Positions 40,410 to 51,029 of a DNA stretch of 64,000 bases are shown in pieces (position 1 is the first letter of the stretch; each line of letters opens with the position of its first letter). The translations under genes and the position numbers were made by a program. A model generated the notes under the pieces. That model was not told where the DNA came from, did not search any database, and worked only from the letters and a program-made list of their open reading frames with translations. The stretch covers positions 1 through 64,000 of the forward strand of contig CAJNDS010002550.1 of assembly GCA_905221605.1 (NCBI GenBank), read 5' to 3'. This DNA is from Symbiodinium natans. Lineage: Eukaryota > Sar > Dinophyceae > Suessiales > Symbiodiniaceae.

Positions 40410-40984
40410 GAACCTTAAGTTGCCACTGAACTTGCACCCAACACCCCGGACCGACAGCCCGCTAGCCCTAATCCCTTCAAAACTCCAGATCCACTACCCT
40501 CCAAAAGACCCCTCGGCCCCAAACCTTCCGGGTGGGTGGGGGGGTTGTTTTCCCCAAACCAAAATCCCGAAATCCTCGATCCTGCTTCCCAAGGACACGG
40601 GAACGGCGAATCGCTAAGGTGCGGCCACGGGTGTATGTCAGAGTTGTTAGGGTTTAAAATTTTGGCTTCGGGCTTAGGGCTTTCCTTGAGCTACCCTAAG
40701 GATAATGTGTAGGAGGGACTGATCATATAATCGCGAGGTGCTAAGTGATCTGGGGTTCCAGGTATGATTCCATGGACATGGACAGCTGCTGCCCAAAATT
40801 CCACATCTTTTGCTGAAGAGCTGTGGGGCAAAGCGATGTCTCGGACAAGTGATGACTACCAGGGCCCTAGACATAAAATGCCCGTAAATCGAGGCTCATG
40901 CCACAGGGTGTTTAGGGTTTAGGGTTTAGGGTTTAGGGTTTAGGGTTTAGGGTTTAGGGTTTAGGGTTTAGGGGGGTCTGACAG

Positions 40985-41051
40985 GTGCCTCGGAACGGTG
41001 GCAAGCTCTGTCAGCCTTATGACAAGGCTCTTGGGCGGCTTGCGCAGTCAG
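40985..41051 (+). CDS. TSP1 exon, C1 class, phase 0-1
   Basis: After TGACAG| the frame reads VPRNGGKLCQPYDKALGRLA, matching V..NGG..C of TSP1. A GT at 41052 leaves phase 1, as C2 exons need. G arrays lie on both sides. Confidence 0.65.
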
Positions 41052-41702
41052 GTTCTCTTCAGGGTTGGGCTCATGGGGGTTTAGGGTTTAGGGTTTAGGG
41101 TTCGGGGTTTAGGGTTTGTTTACCCTAAGGCTCCAAGGACTCCTATTTTAAGGTGCTTGGGCCCTAAGGCCTTGTTATTAAAGGTTTTGGAGGCTATGCT
41201 GAGCCTAATTAAGGGTCATGGAGGGTCTACAATGGTTCAGGGCGTAGTCCACCTGCCCAGATTTCAATACTCCCGGAACCCTTGAGTGCCGGAGCCTAAG
41301 TCCTGACGATCTTTTCCTAGTAGCACCACACACCCAGAGAGTCCAATACCGCTTACTTAAGGAACATGCCTTAAAGCAGACGAGGGGTCCTAATCTGATT
41401 TCAAGGTATATTCCCTATTGAAGGGGCATTGGGCTCTTTGGGTACCCCAGACCTGAAGACACCACGCTGGAGCAGTTAAGCCGGTAGGGCTCACTCTGAA
41501 GCTGGATAACCCTAAACCCTAAGCCCTAAACCCCTCCGAGCCACATGGGGTTTCCCAAAACAGGGGTACCCCGTTTATGACCCCTAATAGAAAAGAAGCC
41601 CCTTAAAGGGATCCCCGATAAGGGTACCCCCTATTTTCGGAAACCCCCCATAATTGGCTAGCACTTTCTGCGGCGCCAGCCACTCTACTTAAACTCTAAA
41701 CT

Positions 41703-41805
41703 TTGGGAAGTTCCCCCCTTTTACTAACAGTCCTTTAATAGGGATTATAGTACCCCCTCTGATTATGCCTATGAAGGACTGTTAGTATAAGGGGGAGCAT
41801 CCCAA
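41703..41805. mobile_element. MITE family B
   Basis: Inverted arms TTACTAACAGTCCTT and AAGGACTGTTAGTAT, outer CCCCC and GGGGG blocks. Confidence 0.75.
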
Positions 41806-42173
41806 CCTAAACCCTAATCCCTAAACCCTAGACCCTAAACCCTAAACCCTAAACCCTAAACCCTAAACCCTTAGCTTTCAGCCCTCAACCGCGAGCCTCC
41901 AACACTGCCAAGTCGCAGATGTAAGCTTCTTGATAGCCCAGTGGTACCCTCTGCAGTTTTTTGGTTCAAGGCCCCCTTAGAAAGCAAAAATCCGAAAAAG
42001 GGTGCCCTTTTTTTAAAAAAATATTATACTGGGCTGCCAAGACTTTGAGGGTTGAGTTTTTAGGGTTTCACCCTAAGCCCCAAGCTATAAAACCATTTTC
42101 GCCAGGCCTCTGCGTAAAGGTCCTGTGCCAAAGACCCGCGCAGCCTGTTCAGCAGCCTGGGAAAAGTTAAAAA

Positions 42174-42263
42174 TAGCGATATAGAAGGTTATAGAACCCG
42201 AAGCCCTAAGTATAAACCCTCAACCCTGCTATATACTAGCGATATAGAGAGGTTATAGAACCC
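42174..42263. repeat. Telomere-like block flanked by 26/27-bp direct repeats
   Basis: TAGCGATATAGA(GA)GGTTAT-type sequence at 42174-42199 recurs at 42237-42263 with one small indel. The 37 bp between is mostly degenerate C-strand telomeric units. Confidence 0.7.
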
Positions 42264-43259
42264 TAAGCCCTGAACCCTAGAAACCCTAGTCCCTGAATAC
42301 TGTTGGTAATCTTACTTTGACTCCCCCTGTTTTGAAAGTCCTGAGGTGTCCGACACAACCCCTTCCCTCTAATCCCTAAACCCTAAACCCTATACTCTAA
42401 ACCCTAAACCCCCCCCTCCCTCCGCCCTAGTCTGAAACTTCGAACTCTGGGTCAAGGGTTATTGGGGCTTGGTCCAGCGGGGTACTCCAGGGGTCGGAGG
42501 TCGGAAGAATTGCGAATAGTATATTCTGTGGCCCCTTTGTAAATATACTACAATACCCCCCGCCAACAAAAAAACAAAAACAACTAATTATTAAGGCCCC
42601 TATATTGAACATTTTTGATTTTTCTCACTAAACATATTTTACTTCGAACATCCCTCTCTGGGCAAAGATACTCTGGGGTTGGGCAGGAACAGCCTGGGGT
42701 TGGGCACTCTGACATTAGGCACTCCGGAACCACTCTGGGGTTCGGCACACCAGGGACACTCTGGGGTTGAGCACTCCAACGATGAGCGAGGAGTAGACCG
42801 GGCGAGGAGAAGAGTTGAGTTTAAAATCCAACGGCCCCACACTGAGAGTCGGGAATGAAATTTTTTTCGGGGCCCCCAAACCTACCCCAGTTCCAGGGTT
42901 TAGGGTGGTAGCATCGGTATTGACTGACATCTCTCCAATCTTAGTGCCTTTAAGTCATCTCTATCCCCAATCTCCTTTTCATCTCAATTAGGCAAGGTTT
43001 CCGGTTCAGGGCTTCGGGGGGTTCAGAAAAGCCCTAAACTCTAAACCCTAAACCCTAAACCCTAAACCCTAAACCCTAAACCCTAAACCCTACAAGTAAA
43101 CCCTAAACCCTAAAACCTACACCCCATGGAGAGGAAGAGACCGCGGGGTGCAACACCGGGCACTTGCCTCATTGACCCTGGCTGGGACTGGGTTTAGGGT
43201 TGAGGGTTTAGGGTTTAGGGTTTAGGGTTTAGGGTTTAGGATTTAGGGTTTAGGGTTAC

Positions 43260-43381
43260 AGGAACAGAGTTCAGGGTATTATTGAGGTATTCTTGGAAAC
43301 ATTTCGCTTAGTTTTTGGGCTCTTTTTGTAATCCTGCAAGCGTGCCCATTTTAGTATAGTAGGAACAGAGTTCAGGGTATT
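43260..43381. mobile_element. 80-bp insertion flanked by 21-bp direct repeats
   Basis: AGGAACAGAGTTCAGGGTAT (plus T) occurs at 43260-43280 and 43361-43381. The 80 bp between is AT-rich and unlike its surroundings, as expected of a small mobile insertion. Confidence 0.6.
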
Positions 43382-43692
43382 GGGATGCAGAGCAGGAAGA
43401 TTGCCTTTCTTGGGGTTGTTTGGGTTGTTTGGGTTGTTTCTGAGTCTCTGAGGGTGTTGTACCTTACAAGCTTGAGGTTGCACGGACTCGGGTTTAGGGT
43501 TCAGGGTTCAGGGTTCAGGGTTCAGGGTTTAGGGTTTAGGGTTTAGGGTTTAGGGTTTAGGGTTTAGGGTTTACGGTTTATAGGGTTTAGGCTTAAGGCC
43601 TGGCCTGAGAACGTTTGGGACAATTTGTTGTGGGGCTGCGGGGGCTGGTTTGTTATTTGAGCAAGAGCCAATACTCCCTTCCATTCAATCAC

Positions 43693-43805
43693 TAGGATGC
43701 CCAGTAGTACCCTTATTCCCTTTTTTGGGGGGGTTGAGGTTCCCTTATAAACCCCTTTAAGCAAAAAAGGGCACCCTTGTTTAGCCTAGCTTACTGGGCA
43801 GCCTA
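43693..43805. mobile_element. Element family D
   Basis: Near-identical to 37270-37375, with termini CCCAGTAGTACCC and CTTACTGGGC. Confidence 0.7.
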
Positions 43806-44452
43806 GGTCAAGTAAGCATGTGGGGGAAGTGGACGTTCAAAACCCTGCAACTCGACGGGAACACTTGAGAATATGGACAACCCTAAGTTGATGGAGCGCG
43901 CCACCCGCCAGAACCTTGAAGGTTTCCAAAGCGCCGCCTTCAGACATGAAAGACAGATATTTGATGCCTGTAGAGCGTCACCCTAAACCGTAAACCCTAA
44001 ACCCTAGACACTTGAAAAGCGACACTCCCCCGTTCGCACAAGCAAGGGGTTGGCAGCCGCTCAAATGGCAAAATGCACCGCAAACAGCGCCATAGTCCTT
44101 ATCGTACTAGTAGGACCCCCCCCCCCCCAAGCCCTGAACCCTACAGAGATGTTTAGGGTTTAGGGTGTAGGTATTCTTCGCCCTAAGAGGTTCTGAGTCT
44201 AGGCTTCGCAAACTGAAGCCGCACGCTACGTAGTCTTAGCTCAAAGCTGTGAAGCCAAGAACGCCGAGGTCTTGCGAGGGCTCGGCGTGTGTTGATGGCG
44301 TGTGGGGAGAGTGGGCCGAGTGGGAGCCGGAAACTCAGATGGAAGTTTCCCACTTGCGCTGTGAACCTCTACATGCCTTTGGTAGAAACGTTCTACTCAG
44401 ATGTAGAAGGCCCTGAGCCGTCAATCCATGCCTCCAACGTCGTGTTTCAAAG

Positions 44453-44520
44453 GACCTGCTCCAGTACCTGCAGGGGAGGCGTCACCTGGCGCCCGACACT
44501 CAGCACACTGCGACCGATAG
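44453..44520 (+). CDS. TSP1 exon, M class, phase-2 start
   Basis: After TCAAAG| the frame reads TCSSTCRGGVTWRPTLSTLR, matching C...C.GGV..R...S. It lies in a + strand ATG frame that runs 44289-44603, so a longer exon is possible. The donor is unclear. Confidence 0.55.
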
Positions 44521-45362
44521 GAGATATTGGGGGTTTTGGGGGTCTGGGCTGGGGGTTTCGTGGCTCGCATCAGTGGCTTCTGAAGATGAACCCTAAACCC
44601 TAAACCCTAAGCCCTAAACCCTAAACCCATCTAGTCGGGGCGTGCCACGCGCCAGTGTACGCATGCTTGGCATTCGGACACATTCGAACCGAGCATGCGC
44701 AGTGTTGGTTCTCCTGAACCGCCCTTTGTAGTCTCGCAAGGGCACGACTATGAACGGCAAGAATATTATTTGGACGCATAGTTCGCTTCTTGTTCTTGAC
44801 TACGATACGACATACGTACATATATATATATATATACATATAATACATATATATATATATATATACATATGCACATATACATACATATTTGTACATATTT
44901 ATATGTACATTGTTCGTGTATTCTTTCATGTATACGTCTGATTCTCTAAGGGTCCATGTACCTAAATCAGGAATACTTGGGCCTTAACAGAACTTGCTAT
45001 ATACGGACTTTGGGGCCCAAGTTGTATAATCATGAGGTACTACTTGGACCCTTGGGGATTGGCATGAATACAGTCCAAGCCATATAGAAACCTAAAGCTC
45101 TAGAACCTAAATCTCAAACCCTACAGCCCAAACCCTGAATCAACCTCAGCCCTAAACCCTAAACCCTAAACCCTAAACCCTAAACCCTAAACCCTAAACC
45201 CTAAACCCTAAACCCTAAACCCTAAACCCTAATCCAAAAAATCCAGCAAGTCCGGGGAGTGACACGATGGTGAGGTTCGCGCATCGTGGTGATGGAGGCC
45301 AACGACTGCGGCCATCCTCCTCTAGGCCGGGGTTCCGGGCTGAAGGTTTAGGGTTTAGGGTT

Positions 45363-45480
45363 TGGGGTTTGGGGTTTAGGGGTTGGGGGTTTAGGGTTTG
45401 GGGTTTGGGGTTTGGGGTTTAGGGTTTAGGGTTTGGTGTTTGGGGTTTGGGGTTTGGGGTTTAGGGTTTGGGGTTTGGGG
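45363..45480. repeat. (TTTGGGG)n variant array
   Basis: TTTGGGG units mixed with TTTAGGG. Confidence 0.85.
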
Positions 45481-46810
45481 CAAAAGTATACACTTGGGCC
45501 TTAAAGGGGTTCCCAGAAAGTAGCTTTAGGGCGCAAGTATATACTGTATGGGTACATGGACCCTTTGGGTTTCTTACTGGAGAAGAAAGAGGCCGGATTC
45601 AGGGTGGTTGAAGGTTCAGGGTTCAGGCTTTAAGCTTGGGGTGTGGGGGGGATTACGGGAACTCTGCCACCTATGTATTCTCTTTATACCTATACTAAAG
45701 ACAACATATGCCTATATATATACACATACATACATATATGTATATGTATATATATATATATATGTTTTGTTTATTTGTTTTTAACGTCTTGCCCCTTCGG
45801 TAGAATTCCTGGGGTCCTTAAGAAGGGTACGCCACTGGGCTTGCGTCGTGCAGGGTTTGGGGGTTCTCAGCTTCAGGGCCCCAGGGATCTTGGGCGCGGA
45901 GGCCCAAAATCACAAGCCTTTTTTTGGGGTTTAGGGTTCTGAGTTTAGGGTTTAGGTTCTTTAGGTTTTAGGGTTTAAATTAGGGTTCAGAGTTTAGGGT
46001 TTGAATTCTTTGGTCTGAGGGCGCAGCACTGGCGCAGCACCCATAACGAGATGACCGTGAGAGAAATATGCTTGGCCTGTAGAGTCTAGGGTTTATGACC
46101 TTAAACCCTACAAGACTAAACTCTGCAAAGCCCGCATTTACCCTAAGCCCAGAACCCTGAAGTCAAAACCCGTAAGCCCTCAACCCTAAACCCTAAACCC
46201 TAAACCCGAAATCAGGATACTCGATGGAGCATGCTGGGTGCAACTACGACATCGAGTGCAGTCCTAATCAAGACTGCAGGCCAGGGTGGAGGGTAAACCC
46301 TGAACCCTCAACCTTAAACCCTAAACCCTAAATTCTAGAACCCAAATCTTCGGGTTCAGCGTTTCAGATTTCACGAGGCTGCCCAGAGTGACCTGGCTCC
46401 CTTTTTCCAAACCTGTTTTCAACAAAGGATTTAGGGTTTAGGGTTCAGGTTTACGGTTAGACCCCTGCTTTGTCCGCGGGAAACCTGTAGTCTTCGGAGG
46501 AGTTGTAGAAGGCAGAGGCTTCAGGCCAGTTTGAGGTCGGCTGGTCTCCCTATAAACTTTGGGGGTTCTTGACAATTGGATACCGGTTTTGGGGGGGTTA
46601 TTCTACTACATGTCTGTAGGGGACCACCAAGGGAATACTAGTAGTGATTGTTTGTTCGACCGCTCTAGGCACCTAGTCATGGCTTGGCTGCAACAAGACA
46701 CTCCATTGGCTTACCGTACTTCTGGGCACGAACCCCAACCGAGGCTCTACACCAACGCTCTTCTGATCTGCATTCTTGGGAGCTAAGCCTGGTCCGAAGC
46801 CTTATATACC

Positions 46811-46911
46811 TTGGGATGTTCCCCCCGAAAACTAGCAGTCCTTCATTGGGACTGTAGTACCCCTTATGGAATCCCTCTTAAGGACTGCTAGTGTAAGGAG
46901 AAACATCCCAA
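46811..46911. mobile_element. MITE family B
   Basis: Termini TTGGGATGTTCCCCCC and AAACATCCCAA, arms CTAGCAGTCCTT and AAGGACTGCTAG. Confidence 0.75.
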
Positions 46912-46954
46912 CCTTTACCGCAAGATTTTTCGCATTTCGGTCCCCCTGGGCCAG

Positions 46955-47027
46955 GTTCGGCGATTGGTACGAGTGGGGTGCTTGCACGGCGAAATGCTAT
47001 GGCGTCAAAGAGTCCGGGGCCCGGTCG
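46955..47027 (+). CDS. TSP1 exon, M class (with WxxW), phase 2-0
   Basis: After GGGCCAG| the frame reads FGDWYEWGACTAKCYGVKES, then GARS, matching W..WG.C...C.G....R. Two phase-0 GT donors follow (47028 and 47034). A C array, not a G array, lies downstream. Confidence 0.7.
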
Positions 47028-47834
47028 GTACAGGTTGTACCCAGGATGGGCGATTTTAGCCCCTAAACCCGAATTAAAACCTGAACCCTAAACCCTGAAC
47101 CCCGAAGCCTGAACCCTGAACCCTAAGCCCTAAACCCTAAACCCTAAACCCTATAAACCCTAAACCCTAAACCCTAAACCCTAAACCTTTAGGGGGTTGA
47201 CTCTTGGCGGAGGCTGAGGCCGAAAAAGCCCATCCTGAGTAACTACTCGTGGTAGGCTTTCGGGGTTTAGGGTTTGGGGGTTAGGGTTTAGGGTTTGTGG
47301 TTTAGGATTAAGGGTTTGGGGCTTAGGGTTTTGAGTTTATGGGGGTATGTAGGGTAGGTTGCAGGGCTGAAGTAAGCAATAACACCTCGAAACTCCGGAA
47401 GCCAAATACTTCGACTCAGAGGGACTGTCTCGGCCTCGGGTTTAGGTTTATGGTTGTAGGGTTTAGGTTTAGGACCTTGCAACTTCAGCTAGCTCACTGC
47501 CTTTAATGTTTTAGTTGCGGGACTGGGGCGTCGGGGACGTTGAGGTGCAGCATCGCCGCCTGTGCTGAACTGAACTGGGTACCTTAGTTTGGGTTTAGGG
47601 ATTTAGGGTTTAGGGTTTAGGGGTAGAGTTTAGAGGTTTAGGTCTTGCAGGGTGATATTGTTGAGCACCCCTATAGGCCTTATCAAGGTTTAGAGGCTCG
47701 CATGTAAGACGACTGTATTTTCAGATGCCTTTAAAGAGCCAGCCCAGTGGATCAGGACCCGACCCGACGACCAAATGAACCCTACCAGCGTAGACCAGTA
47801 CCCCAAACCCTACAATGCCCACAGAGACCCTGCA

Positions 47835-47950
47835 AGCCCTAAACCCTAAACCCTAAACCCTAAACCCTAAACCCTAAACCCTAAACCCTAAACCCTAAAC
47901 CCTAAACCCTAAACCCTAAGCCCTAAACCCTAAACCCGAAACCCTAAACC
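47835..47950. repeat. Telomeric C-strand array
   Basis: About 16 CCCTAAA units with a few variants. Confidence 0.95.
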
Positions 47951-48127
47951 CTAGCCCAGAAGCCCAAAAAGCGGTGTGTGGCTGTGAGCACTCCTGGATC
48001 CATGAGGCGCAGCCGCAAGATCTTTCAGCACGGCCGCGGCACCTCGGAGAACCGAGTGAGGGCTGCTTAGGTTTGGGGTTTAGGGTTTAGGGTAGGGTTT
48101 AGGGTTTAGGGTTTAGGGGTTTAGGGG

Positions 48128-48265
48128 TTTCGGGGTTTTGGGGTTTTGGGGTTTCGGGGTTTTGGGGTTTTGGGGTTTTGGGGTTTTGGGGTTTTGGGGT
48201 TTTGGGGTTCTGGGGATTTGGGGTTTTGGGGTTTTGGGGTTTCGGGGTTTCGGGTTTTGTTTTTT
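48128..48265. repeat. (TTTTGGGG)n variant array
   Basis: About 14 TTTTGGGG units (the form of hypotrich ciliate telomeres), passing into T-rich low-complexity sequence to about 48450. The open frames over it (GFWGFGVLGFW-type) are repeat artefacts. Confidence 0.9.
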
Positions 48266-49680
48266 TTGGGGTTGTTGGGGTTTCGTTTTTATTTTATTAT
48301 TTTTTTTTTGGGGGGGGGGTTGTTGGAGTTTCGTGTTTTGGTTTTTTTGGATTTTGTGGTTTTTGGGTTTTGGGGTTTTGGGGTCTGGTTTGTTGGGGTT
48401 TATGGTTTGTTTTGGGGGGTGTTGGGGTTTGATTGTTGGAGTTTGGGGTGTAAAGGGTTAATTTCCTGAGCTGTCAGGGCTATGGGGCTAAGTGATGGTT
48501 ATAGGGCTTAATGGCGTTAGGGTATTGGTGGTATCTGGGGGCGAAAGTCAGATCTAGTTGGGATGAGTTTTGGGCAAGTTGCCCCCTCCTCAACCCCATG
48601 ACAGAAACCTCTTGCTTCTCTCGGTTCGCACCTCACACCTTACTTAGCCGATCGTAGAACTTCAAACTTTTTGGGTTTCCTTGTTTAGTAGAATACAAAC
48701 AGTATAACCCTTTTTTCTTGGCTACTTATTAGGGAAGTTAGACACAGCCTCACTAACAGTCCATGGTCGGGATTGTGGTAGGGGGTGTCCTATAATCCCT
48801 ATGAAGGACTGTCAGTACAGGGGGGAGCATCCCGATCCTCACACGTCATCCGCTGTGCTTCCTAGAAGAGTTCTCAAGCCCGGCATGAGAAAGTACGGTG
48901 GGGGTTTAGGGTTTAGGGTTTAGGGTTTAGGGTTCAGGGTTCAGGGTTTAGGGTTATTTAGGGTTGCGAAAGCCCGAAACCCGAAACCCTTACGACGAAG
49001 CCCAGCACCTTTGGCCTCTGATACCTAAACCCTAAACCCTAAACCCTAAACCCTAAACCCTAAACCCTAAACCCTAAACCCTAAACCCTAAACAATCCTG
49101 TTTCAGGCGCCGGGTTTTGTGAGCTTTGAGATTCAAGGGGCAGTCTGGGCAGAACGGCAGTCTGGGCAGAACTGCAGGACTGGGCCAGGTGCACTTCTGG
49201 TAGCAGAAATAGGATATATGGACATCTACATACAGGGTTTCAGGGTTTTGCGGTTTAAGGGATTTTAGGGTTAAGGGTTTAAGGGTTTAGGGTTTAAGGG
49301 TTTTGGGATTTAAGGGTTTTAGGGTTTAGGGTGTAAGGGTTTAGGATTTAGGATACCCACAGGGTCCTTGTGCCCATCTAATAGATACTTGAGGCTTCAA
49401 GGGTTCACAGATACTAGCTCTAGGGTCCAAGTATATGCTGTATGTGTATACATGGTCCCCAAGGGATAGTTTGCATAGCATACTTAGCCGACAATCCACG
49501 TGGTATGCAGACTATACGTAATACACTTTTAGTGTACGCAATGCACACAGTGTTCATAATATTCCTGGTTACCCCTACACTTTAAACTCTAAACCCTAAA
49601 CCCTAAACCTAAACCCAAAACCCTAACCCCTAAACCCTGAACCCTAAACCCTAAACCCTAAACCCTACTTTCGGTCTCAG

Positions 49681-49755
49681 GCACCGGCCACTTCTGCACC
49701 GGGCCCCTCAGAGAGACGACTCCTTGCGCCAAGGATGGGCCCATGGAGCCAGAAG
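49681..49755 (+). CDS. TSP1 exon, C2 class, phase 1-1
   Basis: After GGTCTCAG| the frame reads TGHFCTGPLRETTPCAKDGP, then MEPE, matching G..C.GPL.ET.PC. The donor GAA-G|GTTATG leaves phase 1. C array upstream and TTTTAGGG-rich array downstream. Confidence 0.7.
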
Positions 49756-49760
49756 GTTAT

Positions 49761-50290
49761 GGGCTTTAGGGTTTAGGGTTTTAGGGTTTTAGGGTTTTAG
49801 GGTTTTAGGGTTTTACGGGTTTAGGGTTTAGGGATAGGGGGTTTAGGGTTTAGGGTTTAGGATGATTGATTGGGTTTTTAGGGCTTAGGGTTTTAGGGTT
49901 TTAGGGTTGAGGGTTTAGGGTTGCACGGTTTAGGGTTTCAATGTTATAGGGTTTAGGGTTTTCAGGGTTTATGGTTTAAGGTTTAGAGTTTCAAGGTTTA
50001 GGGTTTTAGGGTTATAGATAGGGTTTAGGGTTTAGGGCTTTTTAGGGTTTAGGGTTTAGGGATTCGGGGTTATAGGGTTATAGGGTTTAGGGTTTGGTTT
50101 TTAGGCTTTTAGGGTTCAGGGTTTTAGGGTTTTAGGGTTTAGGGTGTAGGGCTTAGGGTTTTAGGGTTTTAGGGTTCAGGGATATAGGGTTTTAGGGTTT
50201 AGGGTTTTGGGGTTTGGGGTGTAGAGTTTTGGTGTGTGGGGTTGTAAGGTTTTAGGGTTTTAGGGTTTGGGCCCATGGATCACTGTTTTT
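49761..50290. repeat. (TTTTAGGG)n-rich variant array, degenerate
   Basis: More than 500 bp of TTTTAGGG and TTTAGGG units with many substitutions, all in G-strand orientation. Confidence 0.85.
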
Positions 50291-50541
50291 GTTCGGGTTT
50301 TAGGGTTTAAGGGCTCAGGGTGACAAGGCTTAGGGTTTAAGATTTTCGGGTCAGGGTTTACGGATTATAGGGTTGAGGGTTGTAGGGTTTAGGGATTGGG
50401 GCTTAGATAGGTTCACTGTTCTAAGTTCGGGGGAGCCTTGTGGCTCTTGAGGTTTCTGTGTAAACCCTGAACCCTAAACCCTATACCCTAAACCTTAAAC
50501 CCTAAACCCAGAACCCGCTTTGTGTTTGGACTTCTTCGCAG

Positions 50542-50589
50542 CCGAGCTCAAGCCTTGCCGAGGCAGCCTCCCAAGAATTCAAATCAATG
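50542..50589 (+). CDS. TSP1 exon, C2 class, phase 1-1
   Basis: After CTTCTTCGCAG| the frame reads ELKPCRGSLPRIQIN and ends at AAT-G|GTCATA. It fits the PC.GSL part of TSP1. C array upstream. Confidence 0.55.
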
Positions 50590-51029
50590 GTCATAAGTGG
50601 AAGGAAACCTTGAAAACGTAAAACCCTAACCCCATAAACCCTTTTAATCCCTATGAACTCCTAAACCGTAATACAAGGACCCCACTAGAAGAGTCAACTC
50701 AATAGCTATAGGTGGTGGCTTCTCTTTCTCAAAAGAGGGACCCTTGTGTACTGCTCGAAAAGCAAATGCTCTATATAAGGATCCTCAAGCCACGACCCTG
50801 AACCCCAAAGTAGCCTACATCCTAAACCCTAAACCAACCATTTCAGAAATCCCCGAGTGGGCTTGTACGGGTCCGAGCCCTTTAAGGGTAGTTTCCAAAC
50901 ATGAGGCTCCTCTTATATACTCCTTAATCTAGACAATCTCTATTTTAAGGATGCCCCAAAGAAAACCTAGTTCTCGGACCCCCCCCCCATTAATGAAATG
51001 CCCCCATGAAGCCATCCTCGCGCTAAGCC

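Larger units (their letters stand above)
38751..40984. other. Spacer with CT repeats, MITEs and telomeric arrays
   Basis: (CT)n 38965-39085, poly-C 39121-39138, element E 39246-39358, (CT)n 39579-39609, G arrays 39805-39915 and 40911-40974, C array 39967-40070 and MITE A 40268-40409. A doubtful exon lies near 39740-39790. Confidence 0.55.
41052..44452. other. Long spacer of elements, with weak exon candidates
   Basis: Elements at 41333-41442, MITE B 41703-41805, family D 41936-42040 and 43693-43805, a direct-repeat-flanked block 42174-42263, an element at about 42470-42610 that resembles 59630-59790, and the 43260-43381 insertion. 43155-43191 reads GTCLIDPGWDW, a possible N exon. An ATG ORF of 31 aa lies at 43891-43986. 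Confidence 0.45.
44521..46954. other. Spacer with arrays, TA tracts and a possible exon
   Basis: (TA)n at 44817-44910 and 45713-45763, C arrays 44587-44625 and 45150-45232, TTTGGGG array 45363-45480 and MITE B 46811-46911. 45275-45324 reads FAHRGDGGQRLRPSSSR after GTGAG| and may be a C-class exon (low confidence). Confidence 0.5.
47034..49680. other. Spacer rich in telomere-like repeats
   Basis: C arrays 47080-47190, 47835-47950 and 49023-49095, G-rich degenerate tracts 47265-47340 and 47590-47640, TTTTGGGG array 48128-48265, and MITE B 48729-48835. Weak TSP1-like reads lie near 47515-47560 (RDWGVGDVEVQHRRLC), 47975-48060 (RKIFQHGRGTSENRV) and 49150-49200 (QDWARCTSGS). Confidence 0.5.

Noticed and set aside
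44750-44941. Possible gene around the TA tract
   Set aside because: The open frame is created by the microsatellite and has no protein-like part beyond it.
48138-48469. Overlapping Gly/Phe/Trp-rich ORFs
   Set aside because: They are translations of the TTTTGGGG array in its open frames.
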